Below the pieces are notes generated by a model. That model had not been told where the DNA came from and made no database searches. It saw nothing but the letters and a program-made list of their open reading frames with translations. A stretch of 64,000 nt of DNA, taken from the NCBI GenBank assembly GCA_942491145.1, contig CALOBC010000017.1:806001-870000 (forward strand), read 5' to 3'. Source of the DNA: CAXQUZ01 sp942491145 (lineage in GTDB: Bacteria; Myxococcota_A; UBA796; UBA2385). Both the position numbers and the translations under genes were made by a program. Of this stretch, positions 16,611-23,756 are shown piece by piece. Each line of letters opens with the position of its first letter. Positions within the stretch are counted from its first letter, which is position 1.

Positions 16611-17851
16611 TGAAGGGTGGGACCGGCGGCACCGACCTGGTCGAGAACGCCCAGCTGCTGTCGCATCCCCCGTCGCACCAACCAGTCCCGTCCGCCGGGT
16701 AGTGTCCGTGCGGCCCGGTGGAGCACCTGATTGTAGAGGAAGCAGGAGGCCGGGTACCAGGGCCATGCCGATGTGGGGAGCCCGAGCTCGGCCATCCCGC
16801 TGCGTCGCAGGCCGATGCGGGCAAGGCTGAGCTGCTTGGCCCGGGTGTAGCGACCCGCGAGCCACGGCACTCTGCGGTAGCTGCGCTCCAGGGGTTCATC
16901 GAGCATGAGCGGGCGGGCAAGCAACGGACCCGTCTCATCGGCGGGCGCTTGCTGCAGGGTGTTGTGGTAGAGACACAGGCGGGCATGGGTCCATGCCTGA
17001 TCGTTGGCGTGTAGGTAGTCCTCACGGACGCCGAGGAGCCAGCCCAGCACCCGCCAGCGATGCAGACACGCCTCCCTTTCGGCGAGTGTCGTCACGACGC
17101 CCATGAGCTGCAGTCCCACCAGATACACCGCACAGAAGCCCAGGTAGGTCGCTTGCATGTCCACCTGGTTGATGGGAACACCGTACTGGCCGGTATCCCA
17201 GTCCTGTCGAGCCATCCGCTGGCGCACGAGCGCATGGATCATCCGGACACGCAGAGTCGAGGTCACGCTGATCGAGTCGGGCTCGAGTCCATTGTCGGCG
17301 ATGGCTTCGAGGAACCAACGGGTGGTGTAGCCGATGCGCTTCGCGGCAGAGCCCCGGAGCTGCCCGGTGGCGATGAGGGTCTGGTTGATGGCCGATAGGC
17401 GGTAGCCACCGGCGAGGCCGAGCACGAGCAGGGCGGCCATCCCGTGGTCGCCGCCGAGGGCACAGACCCCTGCTCCCACCCGGATGGTTGCGGGGTCGGC
17501 CCATGCGGGCAGGGTGCGCACCGAGTGGAACAGCTCCACGAGTGCGTGCGAGGGCGTGTCGACGGCATCGATGCCCGCGGCCAGTGCCCGCTCGAAGTCG
17601 CGCCAGTGCTTGCTGCGGTTCCGCATCATGTCGGCGGCTACTGCGTCGGCGAGGGGATCCCCGAGGGTCAGTCCGTGAGCGAGGTGCGTCCACTGCGCGA
17701 GGGTGGGCTCCCGGGCGATGCCACGATCCATTCCGAAGACGAGCGGTGCGGCGTAGGCGCGGCTTGCGGCAAGGTCCGGGGCGAAGCGGGCGGGGACGTC
17801 TGGGAGGTCTCGTCGCACCCGCTGCGTCAGCGCATGGAGTGGGTCGTTCAT
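16580..17851 (-). CDS. MpaB/rubber-oxygenase-type (DUF2236) heme protein
   Basis: 423 residues. Matches the oxygenase MpaB/latex-clearing-protein (DUF2236) family by overall pattern: an N-terminal helical part, a central H-A-L-V-R segment (likely heme-ligand region), N-Q-V-D-M-Q-A-T-Y-L-G-F and a C-terminal V-P-W-L-A-G-R-Y region. Characterised relatives oxidatively cleave polyisoprene or prenyl side chains using a b-type heme. No signal peptide is evident, so a cytoplasmic location is likely. The substrate cannot be told from context. It converges on the TetR gene. Confidence 0.75.
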   Translation of the reverse strand: MNDPLHALTQRVRRDLPDVPARFAPDLAASRAYAAPLVFGMDRGIAREPTLAQWTHLAHGLTLGDPLADAVAADMMRNRSKHWRDFERALAAGIDAVDTPSHALVELFHSVRTLPAWADPATIRVGAGVCALGGDHGMAALLVLGLAGGYRLSAINQTLIATGQLRGSAAKRIGYTTRWFLEAIADNGLEPDSISVTSTLRVRMIHALVRQRMARQDWDTGQYGVPINQVDMQATYLGFCAVYLVGLQLMGVVTTLAEREACLHRWRVLGWLLGVREDYLHANDQAWTHARLCLYHNTLQQAPADETGPLLARPLMLDEPLERSYRRVPWLAGRYTRAKQLSLARIGLRRSGMAELGLPTSAWPWYPASCFLYNQVLHRAARTLPGGRDWLVRRGMRQQLGVLDQVGAAGPTLHHGAGSPTGG

Positions 17852-18127
17852 GGGGCGCTCCGGTGGCGGACCTCACGGTACTCCAACCTGGACAGGGTGT
17901 CCGGGTCTTCACCTCCCTCGACGTGCTCGAGCGCGCGCGCGTCGAGGCATGCCCTGCTCTCGACCCTAGCGATGAAGCTCGACCTTGGTGCTCCTCCGTC
18001 GGTCCGCGGAGTGGAGGAGGCGTGGGAGTGAGCTTGTCCCGATCTGACGGACCAATTTGTAAGGCGAATTCGAGGGCTTCGCGTGGCCCGCTCAACACAT
18101 TGATGTTGACGATGTTCTCGAAGATGG
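17852..18127. other. gap upstream of the MpaB-type gene
   Basis: 276 bp without a convincing gene; short frames on both strands have no protein-like composition. It must hold the promoter of the minus-strand oxygenase gene, but no clear -35/-10 pair was found. Confidence 0.4.
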
Positions 18128-18373
18128 TTGCTGCACCGTCTGCGACAGCCAAGTGCGACCGTGGATGGCCCCGGTCCGGCAGGGGGTCGCGCCTCTGCCG
18201 GACCCATGCCGTCGTTGACCGGCCATCGCTCCGCCTTCGCGCTCCCATGGATGGCCCCTCCCTTCATGGGGAAGCATCGCTTCGAGAACAGCCTCGTCTT
18301 CGGTGTTATCGCTACTGCCGCAGTCTTGACCCCGGAGGTTGCTTTGGCGGGGCCCCCGCCCCCACCACGCTGA
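18128..18373 (+). pseudogene. possible truncated signal-peptide ORF abutting the IS3 element
   Basis: An ORF whose last 35 residues read like a signal peptide: M-G-K-H-R-F-E-N, a hydrophobic core (V-F-G-V-I-A-T-A-A-V-L), then V-A-L-A-G and a short Pro run, ending at TGA 18371 only 8 bp before the transposase stop. That is what an exported protein cut by an insertion would look like. No matching 3' part is seen beyond the element, and the internal ATG (18266) has no clear ribosome site. The alternative is chance coding potential at the IS end. Confidence 0.35.
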
Positions 18374-18378
18374 CGGGC

Positions 18379-19221
18379 TCATGCGGCCTCCTGCTTGGGC
18401 TCGGCCAATGCAAAGGCCAGCTCGAAGTCCACGGGGCTGCGTTGACCGTTGTTGGTGTGTCGACGGACTCGGTTGTGGAAGGCGTGAATGGTTTCAGCAA
18501 CGGCTTTCTTGGCCTCTTCCAGGTCTGCCCAGCCCGAGGACTGGCGAACCAGCTCCTGCTCCAGCGTACCGAAGAAGGACTCCGCGACCGCATTGTCCCA
18601 ACAGTTGCCCTTTCTGCTCATGGATGGCCGAGCCTGAAGCGCGGTGAGTGCGGCCTGGTAGGCGTAGCTGGTGTACTGCGTTCCTCGGTCCGAGTGGTGC
18701 AGGAGCCCGGGCGGGGGCTGGCGCAAGGCCACAGCCTGGTGGAGAGCGTCGAGGCAGAGGCGGGTTTCCATGTGGTCGGCGATGGCCCTACCCACCACCC
18801 GCCTGCTGTGAAGGTCGATGAGCACGGACAAATAGACCCAGCCAGCGTCCGTGGCCAAGTAGGTGATGTCCGCGACCCAGGCTTGGTTGGGTTGCTCTAC
18901 CGCAAACTCCCGGTTGAGCGCGTTGCTGGCAAACTTGTCTTCCGTACCCACAACAGTGGTCGTCACGCGCTTCTTGCGCTTTGGGATCCCTGACAATCCC
19001 AGGGCTTGCATGCGCGCCGCGACTCGATTGAGGCCGATGGTCCAGCCCTCGTCCACCAGCTCGGCGTGAACCCTCGGGCTGCCATACGTTCCTCGTGAAC
19101 GCCGATGAATGGCCCTGATGTGCACATCCAGCCGGGAGCTCTTCGAGCTCCGTTTGTCGGCGGCCAACCAGTCATGGAAGGCCGACTTCGAGACCTCGAG
19201 CGCCACGCACAACCGACGCAC
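18379..19221 (-). CDS. IS3-family transposase OrfB (DDE integrase catalytic part)
   Basis: 280 residues from the nominal start; the frame is open upstream to the frameshift site at 19302-19308 and continues V-Y-E-F-I-A-A-E-K-A-R-W-P-V-R-R-L-C, so the true product is the OrfAB fusion. It has the HTH_21-type segment (Y-G-S-P-R-V-H) and the rve core with W-V-A-D-I-T-Y (first Asp), H-S-D-R-G-T-Q-Y (second Asp) and N-A-V-A-E-S-F-F (Glu), so the DDE triad is intact. The element may therefore still be active. Confidence 0.93.
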   Translation of the reverse strand: MRRLCVALEVSKSAFHDWLAADKRSSKSSRLDVHIRAIHRRSRGTYGSPRVHAELVDEGWTIGLNRVAARMQALGLSGIPKRKKRVTTTVVGTEDKFASNALNREFAVEQPNQAWVADITYLATDAGWVYLSVLIDLHSRRVVGRAIADHMETRLCLDALHQAVALRQPPPGLLHHSDRGTQYTSYAYQAALTALQARPSMSRKGNCWDNAVAESFFGTLEQELVRQSSGWADLEEAKKAVAETIHAFHNRVRRHTNNGQRSPVDFELAFALAEPKQEAA

Positions 19222-19274
19222 AGGCCAACGCGCCTTCTCCGCGGCAATGAACTCGTAGACGTGACCTACGAGAC

Positions 19275-19571
19275 CTAGCTCGCGAAGATGGCGGCGGCTC
19301 TTTTTGGGATTTCACGCTCCATTCGCAGCGTGCGAACCTCCTTGCGCAGCCGCTTCAGCTCATCCCGCTCGGCGTCTCCCATCGCGCCGGGCAGCGAGCG
19401 TTCGCTCGCGACGCGCACCCAGCTCGAGAGCAGCTTTGCGGAGATGCCGAGGTCGCGTGCGGCCTGAGTCTGGCTGAGGCCGCCGTCGGTGACGAGCCGA
19501 ACGGCCTCGGCTCTGAATTCCGACGTGTAGCGCCGCCGGCGACGAGAGGTGGACCCAGATTTTGCTGGCAT
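19275..19571 (-). CDS. IS3-family transposase OrfA (HTH protein)
   Basis: 98 residues from ATG 19571, with AGGAG 6 nt upstream; the longer frame is unnecessary. Basic N-terminus, then the helix-turn-helix (F-R-A-E-A-V-R-L-V ... A-R-D-L-G-I-S) that binds the element's ends, then a leucine-zipper-like helix (E-L-K-R-L-R-K-E-V). It ends a few codons after the CCCAAAA slippery sequence, so ribosomes shifting back one base make the OrfAB transposase. Confidence 0.92.
   Translation of the reverse strand: MPAKSGSTSRRRRRYTSEFRAEAVRLVTDGGLSQTQAARDLGISAKLLSSWVRVASERSLPGAMGDAERDELKRLRKEVRTLRMEREIPKRAAAIFAS
19302..19308 (-). promoter_or_regulatory. programmed -1 frameshift site (CCCAAAA)
   Basis: On the minus strand CCCAAAA is read C-CCA-AAA in the orfA phase and CCC-AAA in the orfB phase. 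This X-XXY-YYZ heptamer lies exactly where the two frames overlap, as in other IS3 elements. Confidence 0.75.
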
Positions 19572-19720
19572 GATGGACTCCTGCTGTCTCTTCGCAGTTG
19601 GTCCGGTGGTTCGGGGGAGGGTCACTTGGACAGAAGTGGACGGATAGTGGACGGAAGAAGCGCCCAGAACCACCGAAATCCACCCCACAACAGCCACCAA
19701 CGCTCGACTCCAGAAAAGCG

Positions 19721-19745
19721 AAAACCCGCCACAAGGGCGGGTTTT
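19721..19745 (-). terminator. intrinsic terminator of the tRNA unit
   Basis: AAAACCCGCC (19721-19730) pairs with GGCGGGTTTT (19736-19745) around a 5-nt loop; on the minus strand the stem is followed by TTTTCGCTTTT. It lies 10 bp beyond the 3' end of tRNA-Glu. The symmetric A/T tracts could make it act in both directions. Confidence 0.88.
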
Positions 19746-19755
19746 CTTTGTTTAG

Positions 19756-19829
19756 TCACCCGTACGGGATTCGAACCCGTGTTGCCGGGATGAAAACCCG
19801 GTGTCCTGACCTGGCTAGACGAACGGGTG
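19756..19829 (-). tRNA. tRNA-Glu (anticodon TTC)
   Basis: 74 nt. Acceptor CACCCGT pairs with ACGGGTG plus discriminator A; D-arm begins GTCTAGCC; the anticodon stem CCGGG/CCCGG encloses loop TTTTCAT with anticodon TTC; the T-arm carries GGTTCGAAT. The 3' CCA is not encoded. Second gene of a two-tRNA transcript. Confidence 0.95.
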
Positions 19830-19837
19830 AGAGGGAA

Positions 19838-19910
19838 TGGGTCGCGTGGGACTCGAACCCACGACCCTCGGCTTAAAAGGCCGGTGCTCTGCCAACTGAG
19901 CTAGCGACCC
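19838..19910 (-). tRNA. tRNA-Lys (anticodon TTT)
   Basis: 73 nt. Acceptor GGGTCGC pairs with GCGACCC plus discriminator A; D-loop GCTCAGTTGGCAGAGC; anticodon loop CTTTTAA with anticodon TTT; T-arm GGGTTCGAGTCCC. CCA is not encoded. First gene of the transcript, 8 bp ahead of tRNA-Glu. Confidence 0.96.
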
Positions 19911-19930
19911 TCGTTGGGAGCGCGGCAGCC

Positions 19931-19959
19931 TGATAATATGTGGTCACGTGTACCGTCAA
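19931..19959 (-). promoter_or_regulatory. sigma70-type promoter for the tRNA-Lys/Glu unit
   Basis: On the minus strand TTGACG (19959-19954) is followed after 17 bp by TTATCA (19936-19931); the overlapping TATTAT at 19938-19933 is an alternative -10. This AT-rich patch stands out from the GC-rich surroundings, and the expected start lies 10-15 bp before tRNA-Lys. The -35 box overlaps the last codons of purA. Confidence 0.65.
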
Positions 19960-21305
19960 GCGCCTCGGCTCTCTTCCATCAAACTTCGGAACTGTTCACC
20001 CCGGGCGATGGTCTCATTTCGGCCCGGACCGGTGCCGATGAGCACGACCGGAACCCCGACCAATTCTTCAATCCGCGCAATGTAGGCGCGGCAAGCCTCT
20101 GGCAGATCGGCCCACCGGTGCGCCCCACGAATTGTGGAATTCCACCCCGGCATCGACTCATAGACCGGCTCGACGGCTTCGAGGGCCTCGGGTTGGCCCG
20201 GCACGCCGGATGCCCCACGGTACTCGGTGCAGATCAGCAGGTTGTCAAAGGTCTCCAAGACGTCCAGCTTGGTGAGCACCAGGGCCGTGACCCCATTGAG
20301 CCGGCAAGCGTGGCGGACCAGCGGGGCGTCGAACCAGCCGCAGCGCCGGGGTCGGCCGGTGGTCGCGCCAAACTCGCCGCCCAGCCGCCGGAGCTCTGCT
20401 TCGAGGGCGCCCGCCATCTCGGTGGGGAAGGGGCCGGCGCCCACGCGGGTGGTGTAGGCCTTGGCAATGCCCACCACACCGTGGATGTCGCGGGGGGCCA
20501 GTCCGGTGCCAGCGCAGGCGTTGCCGCTGACGGTGTTGGAGCTGGTCACGAAGGGGTAGGTGCCGTGGTCCACATCCAGGAAGGTGCCCTGAGCGCCCTC
20601 CAACAGGATGTTCTCGCCAGCATCCAGCGCCCTGTGCAGGGTCGACACGGTGTCGCAGACGTGGGGGCGCAACCGCTCGGCCAGGGGACGGGCCCAGGCC
20701 ATCAGCGCTTCTTTGGTGTAGCCGTCGTGCCCGTACCACTCGCGCAACATGCGGTTGCGCTCGGGCAGAACGGCGTCCAGACGGCGCTCCAGCGCCACGG
20801 CATCGCAGAACTCGGCCATCCGGATGCCTCGGCGGGCCGCCTTGTCTTCATAGACGGGGCCGATCCCCTTGCAGGTCGTGCCGATCTTCTCACCACCGAG
20901 GGCCTCTTCGCGGCAGGCGTCCAAGGTCCGGTGGAAGGGCAGGATCACGTGGGCCAGGTTGCTGATGAGCATCCGGTCCGGCCCGATGTTGCGGCCACTC
21001 TCGGCCAACGCGTCCAGCTCGCCCATCAGCACTTCGGGGTCAACGACAACGCCATTGCCGATCACGCAGGTCACGTGGGGCTGGAGCACGCCGCTGGGCG
21101 TCAGGTGGAGGACGAGCTTCTCGCCATTGACGACAAGAGTGTGCCCGGCGTTGTTCCCGCCCTGAAAGCGCACAGCGTAGCGCGCGTCTCGGGCCAGCAG
21201 GTCAACCGCCTTTCCCTTGCCCTCGTCGCCCCACTGAAGGCCGACGACAACGGTGTTGTGGGACCCAGAGGTTGCGGACGTGGTGCTCTCAAGTGCGGCT
21301 GGCAT
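19956..21305 (-). CDS. purA: adenylosuccinate synthetase
   Basis: 449 residues from ATG 21305, chosen for AAGGAG 8 nt upstream. Joins IMP and aspartate using GTP in the first committed step to AMP. Signatures: Q-W-G-D-E-G-K-G-K near the start, G-G-N-N-A-G-H-T, K-G-I-G-P-V-Y-E-D, E-G-A-Q-G-T-F-L-D-V-D-H-G-T-Y-P-F-V-T-S-S (whole region about residues 235-260) and T-G-R-P-R-R-C-G-W-F-D. Length and motifs are normal. Preceded on the same strand by the DnaJ/TPR gene and followed by the tRNA unit. Confidence 0.97.
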   Translation of the reverse strand: MPAALESTTSATSGSHNTVVVGLQWGDEGKGKAVDLLARDARYAVRFQGGNNAGHTLVVNGEKLVLHLTPSGVLQPHVTCVIGNGVVVDPEVLMGELDALAESGRNIGPDRMLISNLAHVILPFHRTLDACREEALGGEKIGTTCKGIGPVYEDKAARRGIRMAEFCDAVALERRLDAVLPERNRMLREWYGHDGYTKEALMAWARPLAERLRPHVCDTVSTLHRALDAGENILLEGAQGTFLDVDHGTYPFVTSSNTVSGNACAGTGLAPRDIHGVVGIAKAYTTRVGAGPFPTEMAGALEAELRRLGGEFGATTGRPRRCGWFDAPLVRHACRLNGVTALVLTKLDVLETFDNLLICTEYRGASGVPGQPEALEAVEPVYESMPGWNSTIRGAHRWADLPEACRAYIARIEELVGVPVVLIGTGPGRNETIARGEQFRSLMEESRGA

Positions 21306-21361
21306 CGTGGTCGCTCCTTGCAGGCGGACGGGCCTAACGGCCCCAGCAGGACCCAATGGGG

Positions 21362-22381
21362 CTACTTGGTGTCCTTCAGGAGCTCCTTGGCCTTGGTGTT
21401 GGTCTTGTCGACCTTGAGCACCGCTTCGGCTTGGCGCCGGGCGTTGAGCCCAAGGCCCAGCTCCTGGTAGAGCTCGCCCAGAGTCAGCCGGTACTCGGCC
21501 ACATCGGGGGCCAAGCGCACCGCCTCACGCAACGCGGTGAGGGCGCCACGGTTGTCCTCTTCTACCCGCTTGGTGAGCACGCCCGCGCGGTAGTGGGCCC
21601 GGGGCTCTAGGGTGCCGAACTCGATGGCTTTCTGCCAGGAAGACAGGGCCTCGCGCCAGTTTCCGTAGCTCTCTGAGGTCTCGGCAACACCGATGAGTTG
21701 CTTGCTCTGGATGAGGCGGGCTTGCTTCTTGGCGGTCGCAGCGAGCTTGGCGTACTCGGCGTTCTTGGGGTCGTAGGTGCACGCCATGCCGAGGGCCGAC
21801 GCGGCCTTGATGATGTTGCCGGCTTCGATTGCGGCTTGACCCTCTTGGAAGAGCTTGGCGGCGCGACGCCTTCGGCCACGGATCTCGTCCCGCATCTGGG
21901 ACTTGGCAGCTTCGATGGCCCGCTTTCGTCGGGCATCGCTCCGGCGGGTGGCACTCGGCCGGGCGCGGCGCGTGGGGGTGGGGTCGGCCGCGGGTGTGCC
22001 GTCCGGTGTGTCGGCGGTTGGGGCTTGGGCCCGAGCGAGGCGGGCGCGGCGACGGGCCTTGGCGGGCTTCTTCTCAAGCTCCATGTCGTAGGTGAAGCGG
22101 GCCGCGTCGTTGGAGAGCGTGCGGTAGGCCTCCGTGATCGCGACGAACAGCAGCTCGATGCGCTCTTGGTAGATGCCAAGCTCTTGCCGAAAGTAGCGGT
22201 CGGGGTGCCACTTTCGGGACAGTTCATAGAAGGCGCGCTGGACGTCGGAGCGGTCCGCGTCCTCGGTGATGCCCAAGATCTCGTAGTGATCGCCATTCTG
22301 GGCGATGGTCCACAACGCGTCGATGGCGGTGGTCTCTTCTGGGCTGAGGCCGTCGGTCGTGGAGCTGTCGGTCTGTCCCAT
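21362..22381 (-). CDS. J-domain protein with TPR-like C-terminus
   Basis: 339 residues from ATG 22381 (GAGG 6 nt upstream; the frame extends 16 codons more). The J-domain covers about residues 30-95 with the H-P-D-R motif (K-W-H-P-D-R-Y-F) that stimulates DnaK ATPase. Then comes a basic, Arg/Lys-rich, Ala/Pro linker (about 105-165) and TPR-like helical repeats to the end. It lacks the Gly/Phe and zinc domains of DnaJ, so it is a specialised co-chaperone, probably cytosolic. It lies 56 bp upstream of purA, likely in the same transcript. Confidence 0.88.
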   Translation of the reverse strand: MGQTDSSTTDGLSPEETTAIDALWTIAQNGDHYEILGITEDADRSDVQRAFYELSRKWHPDRYFRQELGIYQERIELLFVAITEAYRTLSNDAARFTYDMELEKKPAKARRRARLARAQAPTADTPDGTPAADPTPTRRARPSATRRSDARRKRAIEAAKSQMRDEIRGRRRRAAKLFQEGQAAIEAGNIIKAASALGMACTYDPKNAEYAKLAATAKKQARLIQSKQLIGVAETSESYGNWREALSSWQKAIEFGTLEPRAHYRAGVLTKRVEEDNRGALTALREAVRLAPDVAEYRLTLGELYQELGLGLNARRQAEAVLKVDKTNTKAKELLKDTK

Positions 22382-22480
22382 GGGATCCTCGGGGTCGCGG
22401 TCGGGGCGGTGAGTGGCGTGAGGTCCCACCGCTGCCCCTGCCGGCGAATTGTAGCGGATGCGGATGGTGGGGAGCTGGGC

Positions 22481-23413
22481 TCAGTCGCCGTCGGGGTCCC
22501 GCTGGGCCCGCGGATGGGCGCTGCGGTACACCCGGAGCAGGTGGGCGGCATCGGCGTGGGAGTAGCGCTGGGTGGTGCTGAGAGAAGCGTGTCCAAGCTG
22601 TTCTTGGATGGATCTCAGGTCGGCCCCGGAGCCCAGCAGGTGGGTGGCGCAAGAGTGGCGCAGCATGTGGGGGTGGGCGCCCTCAATGCCGGAATTTGCG
22701 CCGGCGTCCCGCACGATCTGCCAGGCGGCGCGGGCGGAGAGGCGGGTGCCGTTCTTGTTGAGAAAGACGGGCAGGCCGCCGGAGTCTGCGGAGTGGACCG
22801 AGGCACCGTGCCAAGCGTCCAGCGCCTCGGCAGCGGGCGGACCGTAGGGCACAATGCGCGTCTTGTTGCCCTTCCCGAGCACACGCACCAGGCGCGACGG
22901 GCGGTCCAAGTGCGCCCAGTCGAGGCTGACGGCTTCGGACACCCGCATGCCGGACGCGTAGGCCAGCTCCAGCAGCGCCCGGTTGCGCACGCGAAACCAG
23001 CCGGCCTGGGCTGGGCCTTCGACCAGCGCGGCGGCGTCGTCCACATCCAAGAAACGGGCAACCCGGGCCGGGACCTTGGGGGTGCGCAACCGAGACGCAG
23101 GGTCGGTGGAGATGGCTCCCTGATCGAGCATCCAACGAAAGAAGGTGCGGACGGCGGCGAGGCGTCGAGCGGTGCTGGCGGGGTTGGGGCGGTGCCCGCT
23201 GCGGGGCTTGGGGGCGGCTGCGGCGAGCCAAGCGCGGAGGTCCAGGCGGGAGGCCGTGAGCGGAGTCTGGTCGCGATCGGCGAGGAAATCCAGGAGCGAT
23301 CGGAGGTCGCCCCGGTACGCCCGAATGGTGTGGGGTGAGCACGCGCGCTCAGCGGCGAGGTGCCGGAGCCATCGGTCGAGCCAGGGGCTCGGGACAGGGG
23401 GGGACGGGGGCAT
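22481..23413 (-). CDS. xerC: tyrosine recombinase XerC/XerD family
   Basis: 310 residues from ATG 23413, the normal size; the open frame runs far upstream into noncoding DNA and is not used. N-terminal SAM-like core-binding domain, then the catalytic domain with Arg in S-G-M-R-V-S-E, Lys in G-K-G-N-K, H-x-x-R in H-M-L-R-H-S, His in L-G-H-A-S and the nucleophile Tyr in T-Q-R-Y-S-H. Expected to resolve chromosome dimers at dif with a partner Xer. The XerC versus XerD assignment is a guess from the divergent topA neighbour. No integron or phage context. Confidence 0.88.
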   Translation of the reverse strand: MPPSPPVPSPWLDRWLRHLAAERACSPHTIRAYRGDLRSLLDFLADRDQTPLTASRLDLRAWLAAAAPKPRSGHRPNPASTARRLAAVRTFFRWMLDQGAISTDPASRLRTPKVPARVARFLDVDDAAALVEGPAQAGWFRVRNRALLELAYASGMRVSEAVSLDWAHLDRPSRLVRVLGKGNKTRIVPYGPPAAEALDAWHGASVHSADSGGLPVFLNKNGTRLSARAAWQIVRDAGANSGIEGAHPHMLRHSCATHLLGSGADLRSIQEQLGHASLSTTQRYSHADAAHLLRVYRSAHPRAQRDPDGD

Positions 23414-23756
23414 GGGCAGGCTGCTCCATCGGGGGCGGCGCTTGCTTCCGCGGTGGCGCCGGTGTACCCATTGCCGCCGGTAGAGAGGTCGGGATTGCCC
23501 CGCAGCCTCTTGACAGCACCAGGCCTGACGTTCGGTCCAGCCTACCCGGTCCGGGTCCCCTTGCGGGATTCGTGGCAAGGTGGTCAACGCGTCGGGGTGT
23601 CCGGCCCGGTTCGCTGGGCCGTGTGGTGGCCGAGGTCGCCGCGCGACCTCAAGGTCAACCAATGCTCTCCGCCTGTTGGGATGGGCTGCTGCCGGGTACT
23701 GAGGGCTTGTCCCCGCGAGCGTTGCGGCTGGACTCCCCTGGCTCAGTGAGGAATTC
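23414..23756. other. divergent xer/topA intergenic region
   Basis: 343 bp separating divergent genes, so it should hold promoters for both. A TTGACA hexamer occurs at 23510-23515 on the plus strand but no good -10 follows at 16-18 bp. No gene seen. Confidence 0.45.

Larger units (their letters stand above)
18371..19624 (-). mobile_element. IS3-family insertion sequence (ends approximate)
   Basis: Contains overlapping orfA and orfB on the minus strand with a frameshift site between. The right boundary is set at GGGTCA (19619-19624), which read inward is TGACCCTCCCCC, typical of IS3-family tips. The left boundary is uncertain: TGACGGGCTC at 18371 or TGACCCCGG at 18327 could be the tip, and neither gives a long inverted match or an obvious target duplication. 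It sits between the oxygenase region and the tRNA terminator. Confidence 0.7.

Noticed and set aside
19598..19876. 92-codon plus-strand ORF crossing the terminator and tRNA-Glu into tRNA-Lys
   Set aside because: Overlaps tRNA-Glu and most of tRNA-Lys on the opposite strand and has no ribosome site.
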